This document shows positions 28,233-38,278 of a stretch of DNA of 64,000 bases, one piece after another; position 1 is the first letter of the stretch; each line of letters begins with the position of its first letter. Under the pieces are notes generated by a model that searched no databases, was not told where the DNA came from, and saw only the letters and a program-made list of their open reading frames with translations. The stretch is from Sediminitomix flava. Lineage in GTDB: Bacteria > Bacteroidota > Bacteroidia > Cytophagales > Flammeovirgaceae. Location of the stretch: assembly GCF_003149185.1 (NCBI RefSeq), contig NZ_QGDO01000001.1:1054001-1118000 (forward strand), read 5' to 3'. Made by a program: the position numbers and the translations under genes.

Positions 28233-30689
28233 ATGCTTAACTCAAAATTTTATAAACTCATTAATCTACTGCTTCTAAGTAGTATTATTTCCCTCCCACT
28301 TTATGCGCAAAAAGACAACATTGATAATTTATCAAATTGGGAAAAAGAATTTCTTAAAGATGTAGATAAAGCAAGAGTCGTATTCTTAGGAGAACCTACA
28401 CACAATGAAGGAAATGTCTTTGAATACAAATTACGACTAGCTCAACTCCTCCATGAAAAGAAAGGATTCAACGTTATTGCTTTTGAAAGTGAATACTACG
28501 GATTTGAAGCCTACCAGCTAGGTTTATACTCTTATAAAAATGATTATCGCAGCTTTTTAAAAGATCATATTTTTGGAATTTGGACAGGCTACAAAGAATT
28601 TCAAGCCTGTTTAGATTGGATGAATGATAGACAAAATGAGCTAAAAGTATTAGGCTTTGATTCTCAGTTTTCTTCCGATAGTACTTATCAAGTTCTAGTT
28701 GAATTATTAAAAAAAGAATCAGAAAATGATGTAGATATTGATTGGGAACAACTAAAGTCTACGCTAAATACAGTAGCCAATCACTACAGCTTTCCTGAAG
28801 AAGTTAGCTTAAAAGATTTTGAGAAAGACCTAAAGCACATCGAAAAAGTATTACCCCAAAAAATCACCTCAGATGATCGAAAACTAGCATACTACAAGCA
28901 ATCTATAAAAAGTATACTTGCTATGGCTTACGATTTTGCGACTAACCATCCTGCATCAAAAACAGAGCAGACTTGGAGAGCAACCGACAGCAACCCAAGA
29001 GATGCACAAATGGGAAACAATTTACTTGCCTTACTAGAAATGTACCCAAATGAAAAGTTTATCTGTTGGGGAGCGCAAGGACATTTTGCCAATCAAGTGA
29101 GTGTACTAGAACACAATCAACTTGAGGAGTTTATACCTATGGGAAAAGTGGTAAAAGATGCTTTGGGTGAAGAGTATGTGAAAACGTATGCTTTTATTTC
29201 AGGCAATGGTTACAAAGAAGTCATAAAAGAAGATTCCACTCGATTTATACGTAAACCTATCCACACAAGTCTAGAGGCAGAACTTTCAGCTTCTAGAAGT
29301 ACAACTTCCTTTATCTCTTTAACTGGTAATGCTTATAAAAATAAGTCTTTTGTTTCACTTGCTATGGGTGATCCACCAGTAAAAGGAGTCTGGGCAAAGG
29401 TGTTTGATGGATTTATCTATCTAGATCATTTTACTTCTACTCATTATTTGAATCAAACAAATACATCTGAAACGAATGATGTTAAAGTGATCCCCTTAGA
29501 GATTGAAGATATTCCAAATAGCGATTCCACGTCTTTTAAAGAAAACAATTTAGCCTTACTCCAAAGAACACTTCATTTTAGAAATAAAAAGAACACTCCA
29601 AAAGAACTTTTACTAAAAGGAATAATAAAAGAGCTAGCTTCAAAAGAAGTAATTCCTTTTGCAGTTGTCAGAACAATGAGAGGGAATAACGGTGCCGTTT
29701 GTGACATAGATGGTCAGTTTCGTCTCGCAGTTCAAGCTACAGATACCTTACTTATATCCTCATCAGGCTTTGAAGAATTAAGGCTTCCTGTTTCAAAAAT
29801 AGTCAGTAGTTCAGATACTCAACATGAACTCTACCTAAAAGCGTCTGTTATTGAACTTGGACAAATCACTGTCATGTCAGATGAAATCACCCCAAAAGAT
29901 ATCATCAAGAAAGTGATTAAGAATCATAAGAAAAACTACAGTTCTCCTTCATACAAGCTTGAATATTATGCTAGAAATATGGCTTATAAAAATGATACCT
30001 CAGTAGTTGATGTTGAATTTGTGGGGGATATGTTTATTAAACCTAATAAATTTTCTAGACCTACGATTAAAGAAAAGAATAAAAAAGTTTTAGCACAATC
30101 AGCATTTGACGACAGAGATATTATTCCTTTTGCCTATGGAGGATTCCCTTTACTGGTAATGGGAGGAATAGAATATGACCTTATTCGCTCACCACGAAAA
30201 ACTAAGTTAAAACGTTATAGCTTTGAATGGGATAAGTCAAATTTTGACAGCGATCTATATATTATCAGCTTCGTAGAGAATAGCCCTAGGTATAATTTTA
30301 TACACAGAGGAAAGCTTTACATCGATATGGATGATTACGCAGTAGTTCGCTATGATGATAATCTATGGTTGAAGGAGGGTGAAAAATTTTCCTCTATTTA
30401 CGATAAAAGTCGTTCTATTTCTCACACCGCTACCTACCAAAAAGGAAATGATGGTATATACCGAATGAAAGAATTTTTTAAAGACTTTCATATCCAAAGA
30501 CACCAAAATGATGTAAGTGATGGAGCCTCTGTTATCATCAAATATTTTGCAAAGTATAAAGAGGCTGTACTAGAAGAAATTGATATAGATTCGATGATGG
30601 AGCTACCTGTAAACTTCTCAGATATTGAAAACTCTCTAGATCTAGAGTTCATGAAAAGTTCTAAACCAAAAGAGGGGAAATTGAATTAA
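28233..30689 (+). CDS. Exported fusion: erythromycin-esterase-like hydrolase domain plus CarboxypepD_reg-like domain
   Basis: This 818-aa protein has a signal peptide (1-25, ending LYAQ). Residues 30-340 resemble the erythromycin esterase (Ere/PF05139) superfamily: VVFLGEPTHNEG at 49-60, FNVIAFESEYYG, RDAQMGNNL at 256-264, and WGAQGHF at 279-285 with a possible catalytic His. Residues 340-450 link to a carboxypeptidase-regulatory-like beta domain (460-540: KEVIPFAVV, DIDGQFRL, ELYLKASVIELGQITV), followed by about 270 residues like the C-terminal half of the protein at 38279 (TPKDIIKKVIKNHKKNY). Macrolide hydrolysis should not be assumed. This domain pairing is unusual to me. The unit is monocistronic, convergent with rpoB. 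Confidence 0.8.
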   Translation: MLNSKFYKLINLLLLSSIISLPLYAQKDNIDNLSNWEKEFLKDVDKARVVFLGEPTHNEGNVFEYKLRLAQLLHEKKGFNVIAFESEYYGFEAYQLGLYSYKNDYRSFLKDHIFGIWTGYKEFQACLDWMNDRQNELKVLGFDSQFSSDSTYQVLVELLKKESENDVDIDWEQLKSTLNTVANHYSFPEEVSLKDFEKDLKHIEKVLPQKITSDDRKLAYYKQSIKSILAMAYDFATNHPASKTEQTWRATDSNPRDAQMGNNLLALLEMYPNEKFICWGAQGHFANQVSVLEHNQLEEFIPMGKVVKDALGEEYVKTYAFISGNGYKEVIKEDSTRFIRKPIHTSLEAELSASRSTTSFISLTGNAYKNKSFVSLAMGDPPVKGVWAKVFDGFIYLDHFTSTHYLNQTNTSETNDVKVIPLEIEDIPNSDSTSFKENNLALLQRTLHFRNKKNTPKELLLKGIIKELASKEVIPFAVVRTMRGNNGAVCDIDGQFRLAVQATDTLLISSSGFEELRLPVSKIVSSSDTQHELYLKASVIELGQITVMSDEITPKDIIKKVIKNHKKNYSSPSYKLEYYARNMAYKNDTSVVDVEFVGDMFIKPNKFSRPTIKEKNKKVLAQSAFDDRDIIPFAYGGFPLLVMGGIEYDLIRSPRKTKLKRYSFEWDKSNFDSDLYIISFVENSPRYNFIHRGKLYIDMDDYAVVRYDDNLWLKEGEKFSSIYDKSRSISHTATYQKGNDGIYRMKEFFKDFHIQRHQNDVSDGASVIIKYFAKYKEAVLEEIDIDSMMELPVNFSDIENSLDLEFMKSSKPKEGKLN

Positions 30690-30715
30690 TAAACAGAATT
30701 GATTTGCCACAAAAG

Positions 30716-30752
30716 AAAAAACCTGCAATGCCGAAGCTTTGCAGGTTTTTTT
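30716..30752. terminator. Bidirectional terminator between Ere fusion gene and rpoB
   Basis: The stem AAAAAACCTGCA/TGCAGGTTTTTT with a 12-nt loop is flanked by A and T tracts and serves both convergent genes. It shows that rpoC is not cotranscribed downstream of rpoB. Confidence 0.9.
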
Positions 30753-30771
30753 ATGGCTACTTTGTTCAGTT

Positions 30772-33700
30772 CTAGTCTAAAGTGATTTCTAGAGCCAAAC
30801 CTCTCAATTCGTGAACCAATACGTTGAATGATTCTGGAATATTTGGTTTTGGCATGTTATCACCTTTAACGATTGCTTCGTAAGCTTTTGCTCTACCCAC
30901 AACGTCATCAGATTTAACTGTCAAGATCTCACGAAGAACGTTTGCTGCACCGAATGCCTCAAGTGCCCAAACCTCCATCTCACCAAAACGCTGACCACCA
31001 AACTGTGCTTTACCACCAAGAGGCTGTTGCGTAATCAATGAGTAAGGACCAATAGAACGAGCGTGCATCTTATCATCAACCAAGTGACCAAGTTTCAGCA
31101 TGTAAGTAGTACCTACTGTTACTTGACGATCGAAACGCTCACCAGTCAATCCATCATATAGGTATGCTCTACCCCAATCAGGAACACCTGCTTCTCTCAA
31201 TTCTGCCAATACTTCCTCTTCAGAAGCACCATCAAAAATTGGAGTTGCATATTTTCTTCCCAATCTCTTACCAGCCCAACCTAGAACAGCTTCATAGATC
31301 TGACCGATGTTCATACGAGAAGGTACCCCTAGTGGGTTAAGAACAATATCTACAGGATTACCATCTTCTAGGAATGGCATATCTTCTACAGGTACAATCT
31401 TAGCAACAACACCTTTGTTACCGTGACGACCTGCCATCTTATCACCTACTTTCAGTTTACGTTTCTTAGCGATGTAAACCTTAGCCAACTTCACAATACC
31501 TGTTGGTAACTCATCTCCTACTTCAAGAGTAAATCTATCTCTCTTGAATGAACCAGTCAATTCGTTACGAGCTTTTGTGTAGTTGTGAACCATTTCTCCG
31601 ACCATCTTATTCAGACGCTCATCCTCAGTCCAGTTATCCAAAAGGATATCACCAATAAGGTTAGCTTCCTCTGGTACTGCGTAAGAACTATCGTCTCTAT
31701 AAGGGTTTTTCTCAGGGAAAAGGTTTGCAATGATGTTATCACGAGAGAATTTAACTCCTGGGCTCATGATTTCATCACCAAACTTGTGATTGATTCCTTG
31801 ACAAGTAACACCATCTAGGATACTTACAAGTTTATTAATCAATCTAGCCTCGATACCTTTCAAGTCGCGAGAATAAGTAGCTTTTAATGCCACTACTTCT
31901 TTCTTCGCTTTAGCTCTAAGGTCTTTATCTTTCTTAGGACGAGAGAACAACTTCGTATCGATAACAACACCTTCTAATGATGCTGAAGCTTTCATTGAAG
32001 CATCTTTTACATCACCAGCTTTGTCACCAAAGATTGCTCTAAGAAGTTTCTCTTCTGGAGTTGGATCAGACTCTCCTTTAGGAGTAATCTTACCGATAAG
32101 GATATCTCCAGCTTTAACTCTTGAACCAACACGGATGATACCGTTTTCGTCAAGGTTTTTCACTGCATCCTCAGATACGTTAGGGATTTCAGAAGTTAAT
32201 TCTTCCTCACCACGTTTTGTATCTCTTACCTCAAGCTCAAATTCTTCGATATGGATTGAAGTGAAGACGTCTTTCTTAACAACGTTTTCAGAAATTACAA
32301 TCGCATCCTCAAAGTTATATCCTTGCCAAGGCATGTAAGCTACCATAAGGTTTTTACCCAATGCAAGCTCACCATTATTTGTAGAATATCCTTCACAAAG
32401 AACTTGACCTTTCTTCACTACATCACCTTTCTTCACCAATGGAATCAAGTTGATTGTGGTATCCTGGTTAGTTCTACGGAATTTAATCAATTTGTTCTTA
32501 ACAACTTCGTTGTCAAACGTAACAGTACGTTGGTCTTCAGTCAAGTCGTAGCGAATGTTGATGCTATTTGCATCTACAGAGTCAACTACACCATCGTGTT
32601 GAGCTGTCAATACTGTTCTTGAATCTCTTGCAGTTCTCCACTCCACACCAGTACCTACGATTGGTGCTTCTGCTTTCAATAATGGAACTGCTTGACGCTG
32701 CATGTTGGATCCCATCAAAGCACGGTTGGCATCATCATGCTCCAAGAAAGGAATCAAAGAAGCCGCTACCGATACAATTTGGTTAGGCGCAACGTCCATG
32801 TAAGAAAGCTCTTCCGCAGGGATTAATGGGAAGTCACCTTCAAGACGAGATTTTACAATATCATTAGAGAACTTACCGTCTTCCTCAATTGATGCTTTCG
32901 CTTGAGCAATATTGTGTCCATCTTCCTCCTCAGCACTCAAATAAGTGATATCTGACTGATCTACTTTTCCTTCTTTTACTTCGTAATAAGGAGTTTCGAT
33001 AAAGCCCATGTCATTTACTTTAGCGTAAACACATAGAGAAGAAATCAAACCAATGTTTGGACCTTCAGGAGTCTCAATAGTACAAAGACGACCGTAGTGC
33101 GTGTAGTGAACGTCACGAACCTCGAAACCTGCTCTTTCACGAGAAAGACCACCAGGACCCAAGGCAGAAACTCTACGCTTGTGTGTAATCTCAGCCAATG
33201 GGTTTGTTTGATCCATGAACTGAGAAAGCTGGTTTGTACCGAAGAATGAGTTGATCACTGAAGAAAGTGTTCTTGCATTGATCAAATCAACTGGTTTAAA
33301 GTCTTCGTTGTCACGTACGTTCATTCTTTCTTTGATTGTACGAGCCATACGAGCCAAACCAACACCAAACTGAGAGTACAATTGCTCACCAACTGTTCTT
33401 ACACGTCTGTTTGACAAGTGGTCAATATCATCGACTACTGCTTTAGAATTGATCAAAGTGATCAAGAACTTCACAATCTCGATAATATCTTCTTTTGTAA
33501 GGACTTTAGTGTCCATAGCCGTATTCAACTTCAATTTCTTGTTGATACGGTAACGTCCTACTTCCCCTAGATCGTAACGCTTATCTGAGAAGAATAGGTT
33601 GTTGATAATATCACGCGCTGTTTGCTCATCTGGTGCCTCAGTGTTACGCAACTGACGGTAAATTTGCTCAACAGCTTCTTTTTCAGAGTTAGAATTATCT

Positions 33701-34638
33701 TTCTGAAGCGTGTTATAGATAATTTGGTAATCTGCAATGTTAATATCATCACGGTGAAGGATGATAGACTTAACACCTGCGTCCAAAATAATATCGATAT
33801 CAGCCTCTGTAAGCTCAGAGTCACGCTCAAGAACTACCTCGTTTCTGTCGATAGATACTACTTCTCCAGTATCCTCATCTACGAAATCTTCTGTCCATGT
33901 TTTCAAAACACGAGCAGCCAAGGTACGTCCTACAATTTTGTTAAGCTCACTACGAGAAGCTTCGATTTCTTGTGACAACCCGAACAAGTCAAGGATATTT
34001 TTGTCACTACCATAACCGATAGCTCTCAAAAGAGTCGTAACAGGGAATTTTTTCTTACGGTCGATATAAGCATACATTACGTTGTTTACGTCTGTAGCGA
34101 ATTCGATCCAAGAACCTTTAAAAGGAATTACCCTTGCAGAATAAAGCTTTGTTCCGTTTGTGTGTTTTGATTGAGCGAAGAATACACCCGGTGATCTGTG
34201 TAGCTGAGAAACGATTACACGCTCAGCACCGTTAATCACGAAAGAACCTCTTTCACTCATATATGGGATATTCCCCAAGAACACATCTTGTTCGATTGTC
34301 TCGAAGTCTTCGTTGTCCTCGTCATTACACGAAAGTTTCAATTTCGCCTTCAAAGGAACATTGAACGTCAGACCTCTTTCAATACACTCATCTTCTGTGT
34401 ATTTTGGAGGATCAACCGTATAATCGATGAACTCCAAAACGAAGTTTTCTCTCGAATCTGTGATCGGGAAATTTTCTTCGAAAACCTTATAGAGCCCTTC
34501 TTTTTCACGCTCTTCAGGCGGAGTTTCTAATTGAAAGAATGACTTAAATGACCTAAACTGTACATCCAAAAAGTCTGGGTATTCCAGTACATTTTCAATG
34601 GATGCAAAGTTTTTCCTGCCGTTTTTGAATGTAGCCAA
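30772..34638 (-). CDS. rpoB: DNA-directed RNA polymerase subunit beta
   Basis: This 1288-aa protein is full length for Bacteroidota RpoB. The rifampicin-binding cluster is wild-type: [18 protein letters not shown] and [12 protein letters not shown] keep the contact residues usually hit in resistance (Leu, Ser, Gln, Asp, His, Arg, Ser). Other blocks are [34 protein letters not shown], the [14 protein letters not shown] region, [25 protein letters not shown] and the C-terminal [15 protein letters not shown]. The gene stands alone: a terminator and an opposite-strand gene follow, and a thioredoxin gene lies upstream, so neither rpoC nor rplKAJL is adjacent. That is unlike the usual rplJL-rpoBC operon. 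It has its own promoter at 34744-34774. Confidence 0.98.
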   Translation of the reverse strand: MATFKNGRKNFASIENVLEYPDFLDVQFRSFKSFFQLETPPEEREKEGLYKVFEENFPITDSRENFVLEFIDYTVDPPKYTEDECIERGLTFNVPLKAKLKLSCNDEDNEDFETIEQDVFLGNIPYMSERGSFVINGAERVIVSQLHRSPGVFFAQSKHTNGTKLYSARVIPFKGSWIEFATDVNNVMYAYIDRKKKFPVTTLLRAIGYGSDKNILDLFGLSQEIEASRSELNKIVGRTLAARVLKTWTEDFVDEDTGEVVSIDRNEVVLERDSELTEADIDIILDAGVKSIILHRDDINIADYQIIYNTLQKDNSNSEKEAVEQIYRQLRNTEAPDEQTARDIINNLFFSDKRYDLGEVGRYRINKKLKLNTAMDTKVLTKEDIIEIVKFLITLINSKAVVDDIDHLSNRRVRTVGEQLYSQFGVGLARMARTIKERMNVRDNEDFKPVDLINARTLSSVINSFFGTNQLSQFMDQTNPLAEITHKRRVSALGPGGLSRERAGFEVRDVHYTHYGRLCTIETPEGPNIGLISSLCVYAKVNDMGFIETPYYEVKEGKVDQSDITYLSAEEEDGHNIAQAKASIEEDGKFSNDIVKSRLEGDFPLIPAEELSYMDVAPNQIVSVAASLIPFLEHDDANRALMGSNMQRQAVPLLKAEAPIVGTGVEWRTARDSRTVLTAQHDGVVDSVDANSINIRYDLTEDQRTVTFDNEVVKNKLIKFRRTNQDTTINLIPLVKKGDVVKKGQVLCEGYSTNNGELALGKNLMVAYMPWQGYNFEDAIVISENVVKKDVFTSIHIEEFELEVRDTKRGEEELTSEIPNVSEDAVKNLDENGIIRVGSRVKAGDILIGKITPKGESDPTPEEKLLRAIFGDKAGDVKDASMKASASLEGVVIDTKLFSRPKKDKDLRAKAKKEVVALKATYSRDLKGIEARLINKLVSILDGVTCQGINHKFGDEIMSPGVKFSRDNIIANLFPEKNPYRDDSSYAVPEEANLIGDILLDNWTEDERLNKMVGEMVHNYTKARNELTGSFKRDRFTLEVGDELPTGIVKLAKVYIAKKRKLKVGDKMAGRHGNKGVVAKIVPVEDMPFLEDGNPVDIVLNPLGVPSRMNIGQIYEAVLGWAGKRLGRKYATPIFDGASEEEVLAELREAGVPDWGRAYLYDGLTGERFDRQVTVGTTYMLKLGHLVDDKMHARSIGPYSLITQQPLGGKAQFGGQRFGEMEVWALEAFGAANVLREILTVKSDDVVGRAKAYEAIVKGDNMPKPNIPESFNVLVHELRGLALEITLD

Positions 34639-34743
34639 GGTACTAATCCTTTATATTTTATAAACTGAACTTAACTTCAACCACCTATTTAGTGATCGCG
34701 GAAATTGTTTCAAACATGACACAATAGCCGCAAAATAGACTCG

Positions 34744-34774
34744 CAAAGTTAGGGAGTCCCCATTGTAAATCCAA
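34744..34774 (-). promoter_or_regulatory. rpoB promoter, Bacteroidota type (TTG-N20-TAACTTTG)
   Basis: On the minus strand, TTG (34774-34772) is followed after exactly 20 nt by TAACTTTG (34751-34744), matching the Bacteroidota -33/-7 consensus TTTG/TAnnTTTG. Transcription would start near 34738, giving a leader of about 100 nt. This is the clearest promoter in the window. Confidence 0.75.
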
Positions 34775-34845
34775 GTAAAAAAGCAAACTTAATTCTTTTT
34801 TTCCGATTCAAGTATTGAATATTTTCGATCTAATCTTATAATCAG

Positions 34846-35442
34846 CTACTTGGAGTTTAATTGGGTTATAAACTCTTTGAAAGAAGCGGTGTTGTAATTG
34901 GCTATTCCTTCCTTTCTAAAGACAATTTGCCCTTGAGGAGAGACTACAAATGTTGTAGGAACCACATTACTTTCAAATACCTTTGGTCTCGGACCAGCTA
35001 GACGATAGATTGGGAAATCATATGCTTTACGATTTATGAACTTCTTTAACTTCTCCAAGTCTTGATCAACAGAAAGCATTACAAAGATGATTTCCTCAGA
35101 ATGAATATCATCATAAAGAGCTTGTAACTCTGGCATTTCAGCAACACAAGGCGGACACCATGTCGCCCATACATTTATCAAAATGGTTTTTCCTCTAAAT
35201 TCTTCTAATGAAGATATATTACCTTCTAAATCAAGTAAATTCAAATCATAAGATGCTTCAGCTACATTTTCACTACTTGCTTCGGCATTCAAGATTCCTG
35301 TTTTAAGGACTAAACGCTGAAAAATCCCGATAACTTCAGTGTGATAACCAGAAAAATACAATCCTCCTATAAGGATAATCCATATCCCACCTTCAATTAG
35401 TTCCCTTTTCCAATCTTTTTTTCCTTTTTTCTTCTTTTCCAT
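34846..35442 (-). CDS. Membrane-anchored TlpA/ResA-like thioredoxin
   Basis: This 198-aa protein has a Lys-rich cytoplasmic N terminus, one transmembrane helix (about 18-34), and a periplasmic thioredoxin fold with NVWATWCPPCVAEMPEL (C96, C99) and the cis-proline segment VVPTTFVV. TlpA/ResA-type proteins reduce disulfides in envelope proteins, often for cytochrome c maturation. It lies 48 bp downstream of the SDR gene with no terminator between, so cotranscription with SDR and trehalase is possible. The physiological target is unknown. Confidence 0.9.
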   Translation of the reverse strand: MEKKKKGKKDWKRELIEGGIWIILIGGLYFSGYHTEVIGIFQRLVLKTGILNAEASSENVAEASYDLNLLDLEGNISSLEEFRGKTILINVWATWCPPCVAEMPELQALYDDIHSEEIIFVMLSVDQDLEKLKKFINRKAYDFPIYRLAGPRPKVFESNVVPTTFVVSPQGQIVFRKEGIANYNTASFKEFITQLNSK

Positions 35443-35490
35443 TCCTTACAAATCACCGTCTTCCCTGTATTTATAGCTTTCTATTTTCAA

Positions 35491-36369
35491 TTATTTTTTC
35501 CGATTTGCCTCTCTCACTTTTTGCTCTACAATATCCCACATTTCAGGCGTAACCTTTTCTAAATAGTTAAACTCTCCAGCTCCTTGCAACCATTCTCCTC
35601 CATCAATTGTAACTACTTCACCATTTATATAAGATGAAAAATCAGACATAAGATATGCTGCCAAATTTGCTAGTTCTTGATGTTCTCCAACTCTCTTCAA
35701 AGGTATACGACTCGCAGGATCAAACATTTCTCTCATATTTTCAGGGAAGAGTCTATCCCAAGCCCCCGCTGTTGGGAATGGGCCAGGAGCAATTGCATTC
35801 ATTCGAATACCATATTTCCCCCACTCTGCCGCCAAAGACTTTGTTAAAGAAAGGACTCCTGCTTTTGCACAAGCAGAAGGAACAACATAACCAGAACCAG
35901 TCCATGAATAGGTTGTTACTATATTTAGTACCGTACCACGTACTTTTTCTTCAATCCACTTTTTCCCTAAAGTCAAAGTACAATTGTACGTACCTTGTAG
36001 AACAATACCGACAATCACATCAAATGCTTTTGCACTAAGTCTTTCTGTGGGACTGATAAAATTACCTGCAGCATTATTTACAAGTCCATCCAATTGCCCA
36101 AACTCAGAATAAGCTTTTTCAATCGCTTTCTCTACATCTAAGATTTTACGAACGTCGCATGCTACTGGTAAAACCTTCCCTCCTGTCTCCTCTTCAAGTT
36201 CCTGGGCTGTTTGCGTCAGTACATCAATTTTACGACTTGAAATCACGACATTCGCTCCGAGTTCTAGAAAATACTTTGTCATAGAACGCCCTAGCCCTGT
36301 TCCTCCTCCAGTAACAAGATATGTTTTTCCTTTTAAGCTCCCTTCTTTTAGCATTGGTTGATTATACAT
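35491..36369 (-). CDS. Short-chain dehydrogenase, 2,4-dienoyl-CoA reductase-like
   Basis: This 292-aa SDR has the cofactor motif TGGGTGLG (about 20-27), SSRK consistent with NADPH preference, NNAAGNF, and SACAKAGV in place of the usual YxxxK. The last feature, with Ser rather than Tyr in that position, is typical of the dienoyl-CoA reductase (DECR) subgroup, which reduces 2,4-dienoyl-CoA in beta-oxidation of unsaturated fatty acids. APGPF and the FxxxNGxxxxxDGG-like YINGEVVTIDGG close the domain. It lies between the trehalase and thioredoxin genes on the same strand. Substrate assignment is moderately secure. Confidence 0.85.
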   Translation of the reverse strand: MYNQPMLKEGSLKGKTYLVTGGGTGLGRSMTKYFLELGANVVISSRKIDVLTQTAQELEEETGGKVLPVACDVRKILDVEKAIEKAYSEFGQLDGLVNNAAGNFISPTERLSAKAFDVIVGIVLQGTYNCTLTLGKKWIEEKVRGTVLNIVTTYSWTGSGYVVPSACAKAGVLSLTKSLAAEWGKYGIRMNAIAPGPFPTAGAWDRLFPENMREMFDPASRIPLKRVGEHQELANLAAYLMSDFSSYINGEVVTIDGGEWLQGAGEFNYLEKVTPEMWDIVEQKVREANRKK

Positions 36370-36459
36370 AGTCTTTGGTTTCTTGAATTATAAAAGTGTG
36401 TTTTCTACAAGATATATTTTTAGAAGAATAGTCAAAAGGAAAAACTTTAGCCAATTAAA

Positions 36460-38079
36460 CTATTTTGTCATTTCAGCCTCTACTATTGAGTTTGATTGTT
36501 GTTGTATTATTTCAGATAAGATGAGAGCAATTCCATTCGTCCATCCAAAGCCATCTTGATTAGGGTATTCGCCGCCTCCTGCTTTCAAATTGGTATTGAC
36601 TACATTATATTTTTCCATCATTTTGTGCTCACTCTGATATACTTTACGATTGAGGTTTAGCCAGTTTGACGCAATTTTCATAGCCAATTCATCATAGCCA
36701 TAATTCAATAAACCTTTTACAGTCATCCATTGCAAAGGAGCCCATCCGTTGGGTGCATCCCACTGTTCCCCACTTTCAATTAGAGTTGTCACCACCCCTC
36801 CGTCTTTCAAAAACTCTGATTCAATAATTTCACAAACCCTTTCCGCCTGTTCTGGAGAAGCCATTTTACAAAAGAGTGGATAAACCGTTGCCAACGTTTT
36901 AGCGGGAGTAAAACTCTGTAGCTTAAAATCATAATCTCGATACAGACCACTTTTGCTATCCCACATAAACGTATTTATCAACTCTTTGCGAAGATCAGCT
37001 CTAAACATATAATGATTCGCTTCTTCGGGATGACCATACCAATAATGCATTTCAGATAAAGTATGCTCTAAATGATAAAGTAAACTATTTAGGCAAACGG
37101 GTACGATATCCATAGTGTAGATACTATGGATATTTTCCTGATCCTTGAACCATCGACTACTAAAGTCCCAACCAGACTCACACGCAGCTCTGATATGTTG
37201 ATGAAAGGCTGATCTTTCGTGAGTATCTAAATGAAATGCCCATCTAGTTTCTTTGGAATAAGCTTCAGCTCTAGGGATTTTCAATTCGCTGTAATATCGA
37301 TTCAGTGTATGTAATGAATCTACCTTAACCAAATGACGGTAGCTTTTATCAGTTAGGTTATGAGGCTCATGCTCCATCCAATATTGATATTCTTTTTCTA
37401 GAGCTGGTAAATACTTGATCACACTTTCCCAACCATGCTTATCGGCATAAGCGCGTAGCATAAATGCAAAAAATGGGGGTTGTGATCTTGAAATGAAATA
37501 GGTTCGATTAGCATTAGGGATATGTCCAAACTCTTCAATCAGATATTGAAAATTATCTAACATCCCATGTACCAAAGAATCTTCATTAGAAACAAGAAGT
37601 CCTTCAATCGTAAAGTAACTATCCCAATAAAACATTTCCCTAAACCGCCCTCCGGGTACAACATAAGGTTTCGGAAGTGAAATTAAAGTTGAAGACATTC
37701 CTTCATCTGCTGCTGATTTTGTCAATCGTTTCCAATGATTTCCGAGGTGCTCCTCCATTGAAGTTGGGAACTCAAAATTTTCATCTTTTTCAGAAGTCGG
37801 CAACTGAAAATTATCTTGAACAAACTCTTTTAATTCAAAATCATGGCTATTTTTTTCTACTTGATACTTTTCAACAATTTCTGAAGGAGAATAAAGTGGT
37901 TCTGCATCTACAAAAGTTTTATCATCAGGAAACATTCCACTCCTTTGCACATCTGAAAATAAAACACCGAGGTGCTGATCAGGGATGTAATAGTTTTTAT
38001 GATTACTCGAATCTTGATTGAAAGATAAATTACAGGAACTCAAAAAAATCAATAGTAACAGTAAAATTGGATATCTCAT
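36460..38079 (-). CDS. treA: Trehalase lipoprotein, GH37
   Basis: This 539-aa enzyme hydrolyses alpha,alpha-trehalose to glucose. The lipoprotein signal is MRYPILLLLLIFLSSC with acylated Cys16. Both GH37 signatures are present: PGGRFREMFYWDSY (about 142-155) and QWDAPNGWAPLQW near residue 445. The C-terminal GGGEYPNQDGFGWTNG is also typical. Length fits TreA. It is probably anchored in the envelope and feeds glucose inward. No sugar importer is next to it. It may be first gene of a trehalase-SDR-thioredoxin unit, because no terminator separates it from the next gene (90 bp). Confidence 0.96.
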   Translation of the reverse strand: MRYPILLLLLIFLSSCNLSFNQDSSNHKNYYIPDQHLGVLFSDVQRSGMFPDDKTFVDAEPLYSPSEIVEKYQVEKNSHDFELKEFVQDNFQLPTSEKDENFEFPTSMEEHLGNHWKRLTKSAADEGMSSTLISLPKPYVVPGGRFREMFYWDSYFTIEGLLVSNEDSLVHGMLDNFQYLIEEFGHIPNANRTYFISRSQPPFFAFMLRAYADKHGWESVIKYLPALEKEYQYWMEHEPHNLTDKSYRHLVKVDSLHTLNRYYSELKIPRAEAYSKETRWAFHLDTHERSAFHQHIRAACESGWDFSSRWFKDQENIHSIYTMDIVPVCLNSLLYHLEHTLSEMHYWYGHPEEANHYMFRADLRKELINTFMWDSKSGLYRDYDFKLQSFTPAKTLATVYPLFCKMASPEQAERVCEIIESEFLKDGGVVTTLIESGEQWDAPNGWAPLQWMTVKGLLNYGYDELAMKIASNWLNLNRKVYQSEHKMMEKYNVVNTNLKAGGGEYPNQDGFGWTNGIALILSEIIQQQSNSIVEAEMTK

Positions 38080-38278
38080 AAGAACATGGGTCTAATTGGT
38101 TTTCAGACTTAAATACTTCTTTATAAAGATTCTAATCTTGAGTCTGAATATTGTTTTGGATTTGTAGAAATAAGGGTAATAGATTTTAAAAAAGTTACTT
38201 AAATGTAGCATTTTTTTAGAACCGCATCTTATAGAAGAAGAGGTTTTAGCGTATACTCTTTTAAAAAAGGGATTAAAC

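Noticed and set aside
28233-29250. Macrolide resistance gene (ere)
   Set aside because: Only the superfamily pattern is present. The fusion, signal peptide and context argue against a dedicated resistance enzyme.
33150-33270. Rifampicin-resistance mutation in rpoB
   Set aside because: All the usual contact residues in the 511-533 cluster (E. coli numbering) are wild-type; the one difference seen (Thr for Asn at 518) is not by itself evidence of resistance.
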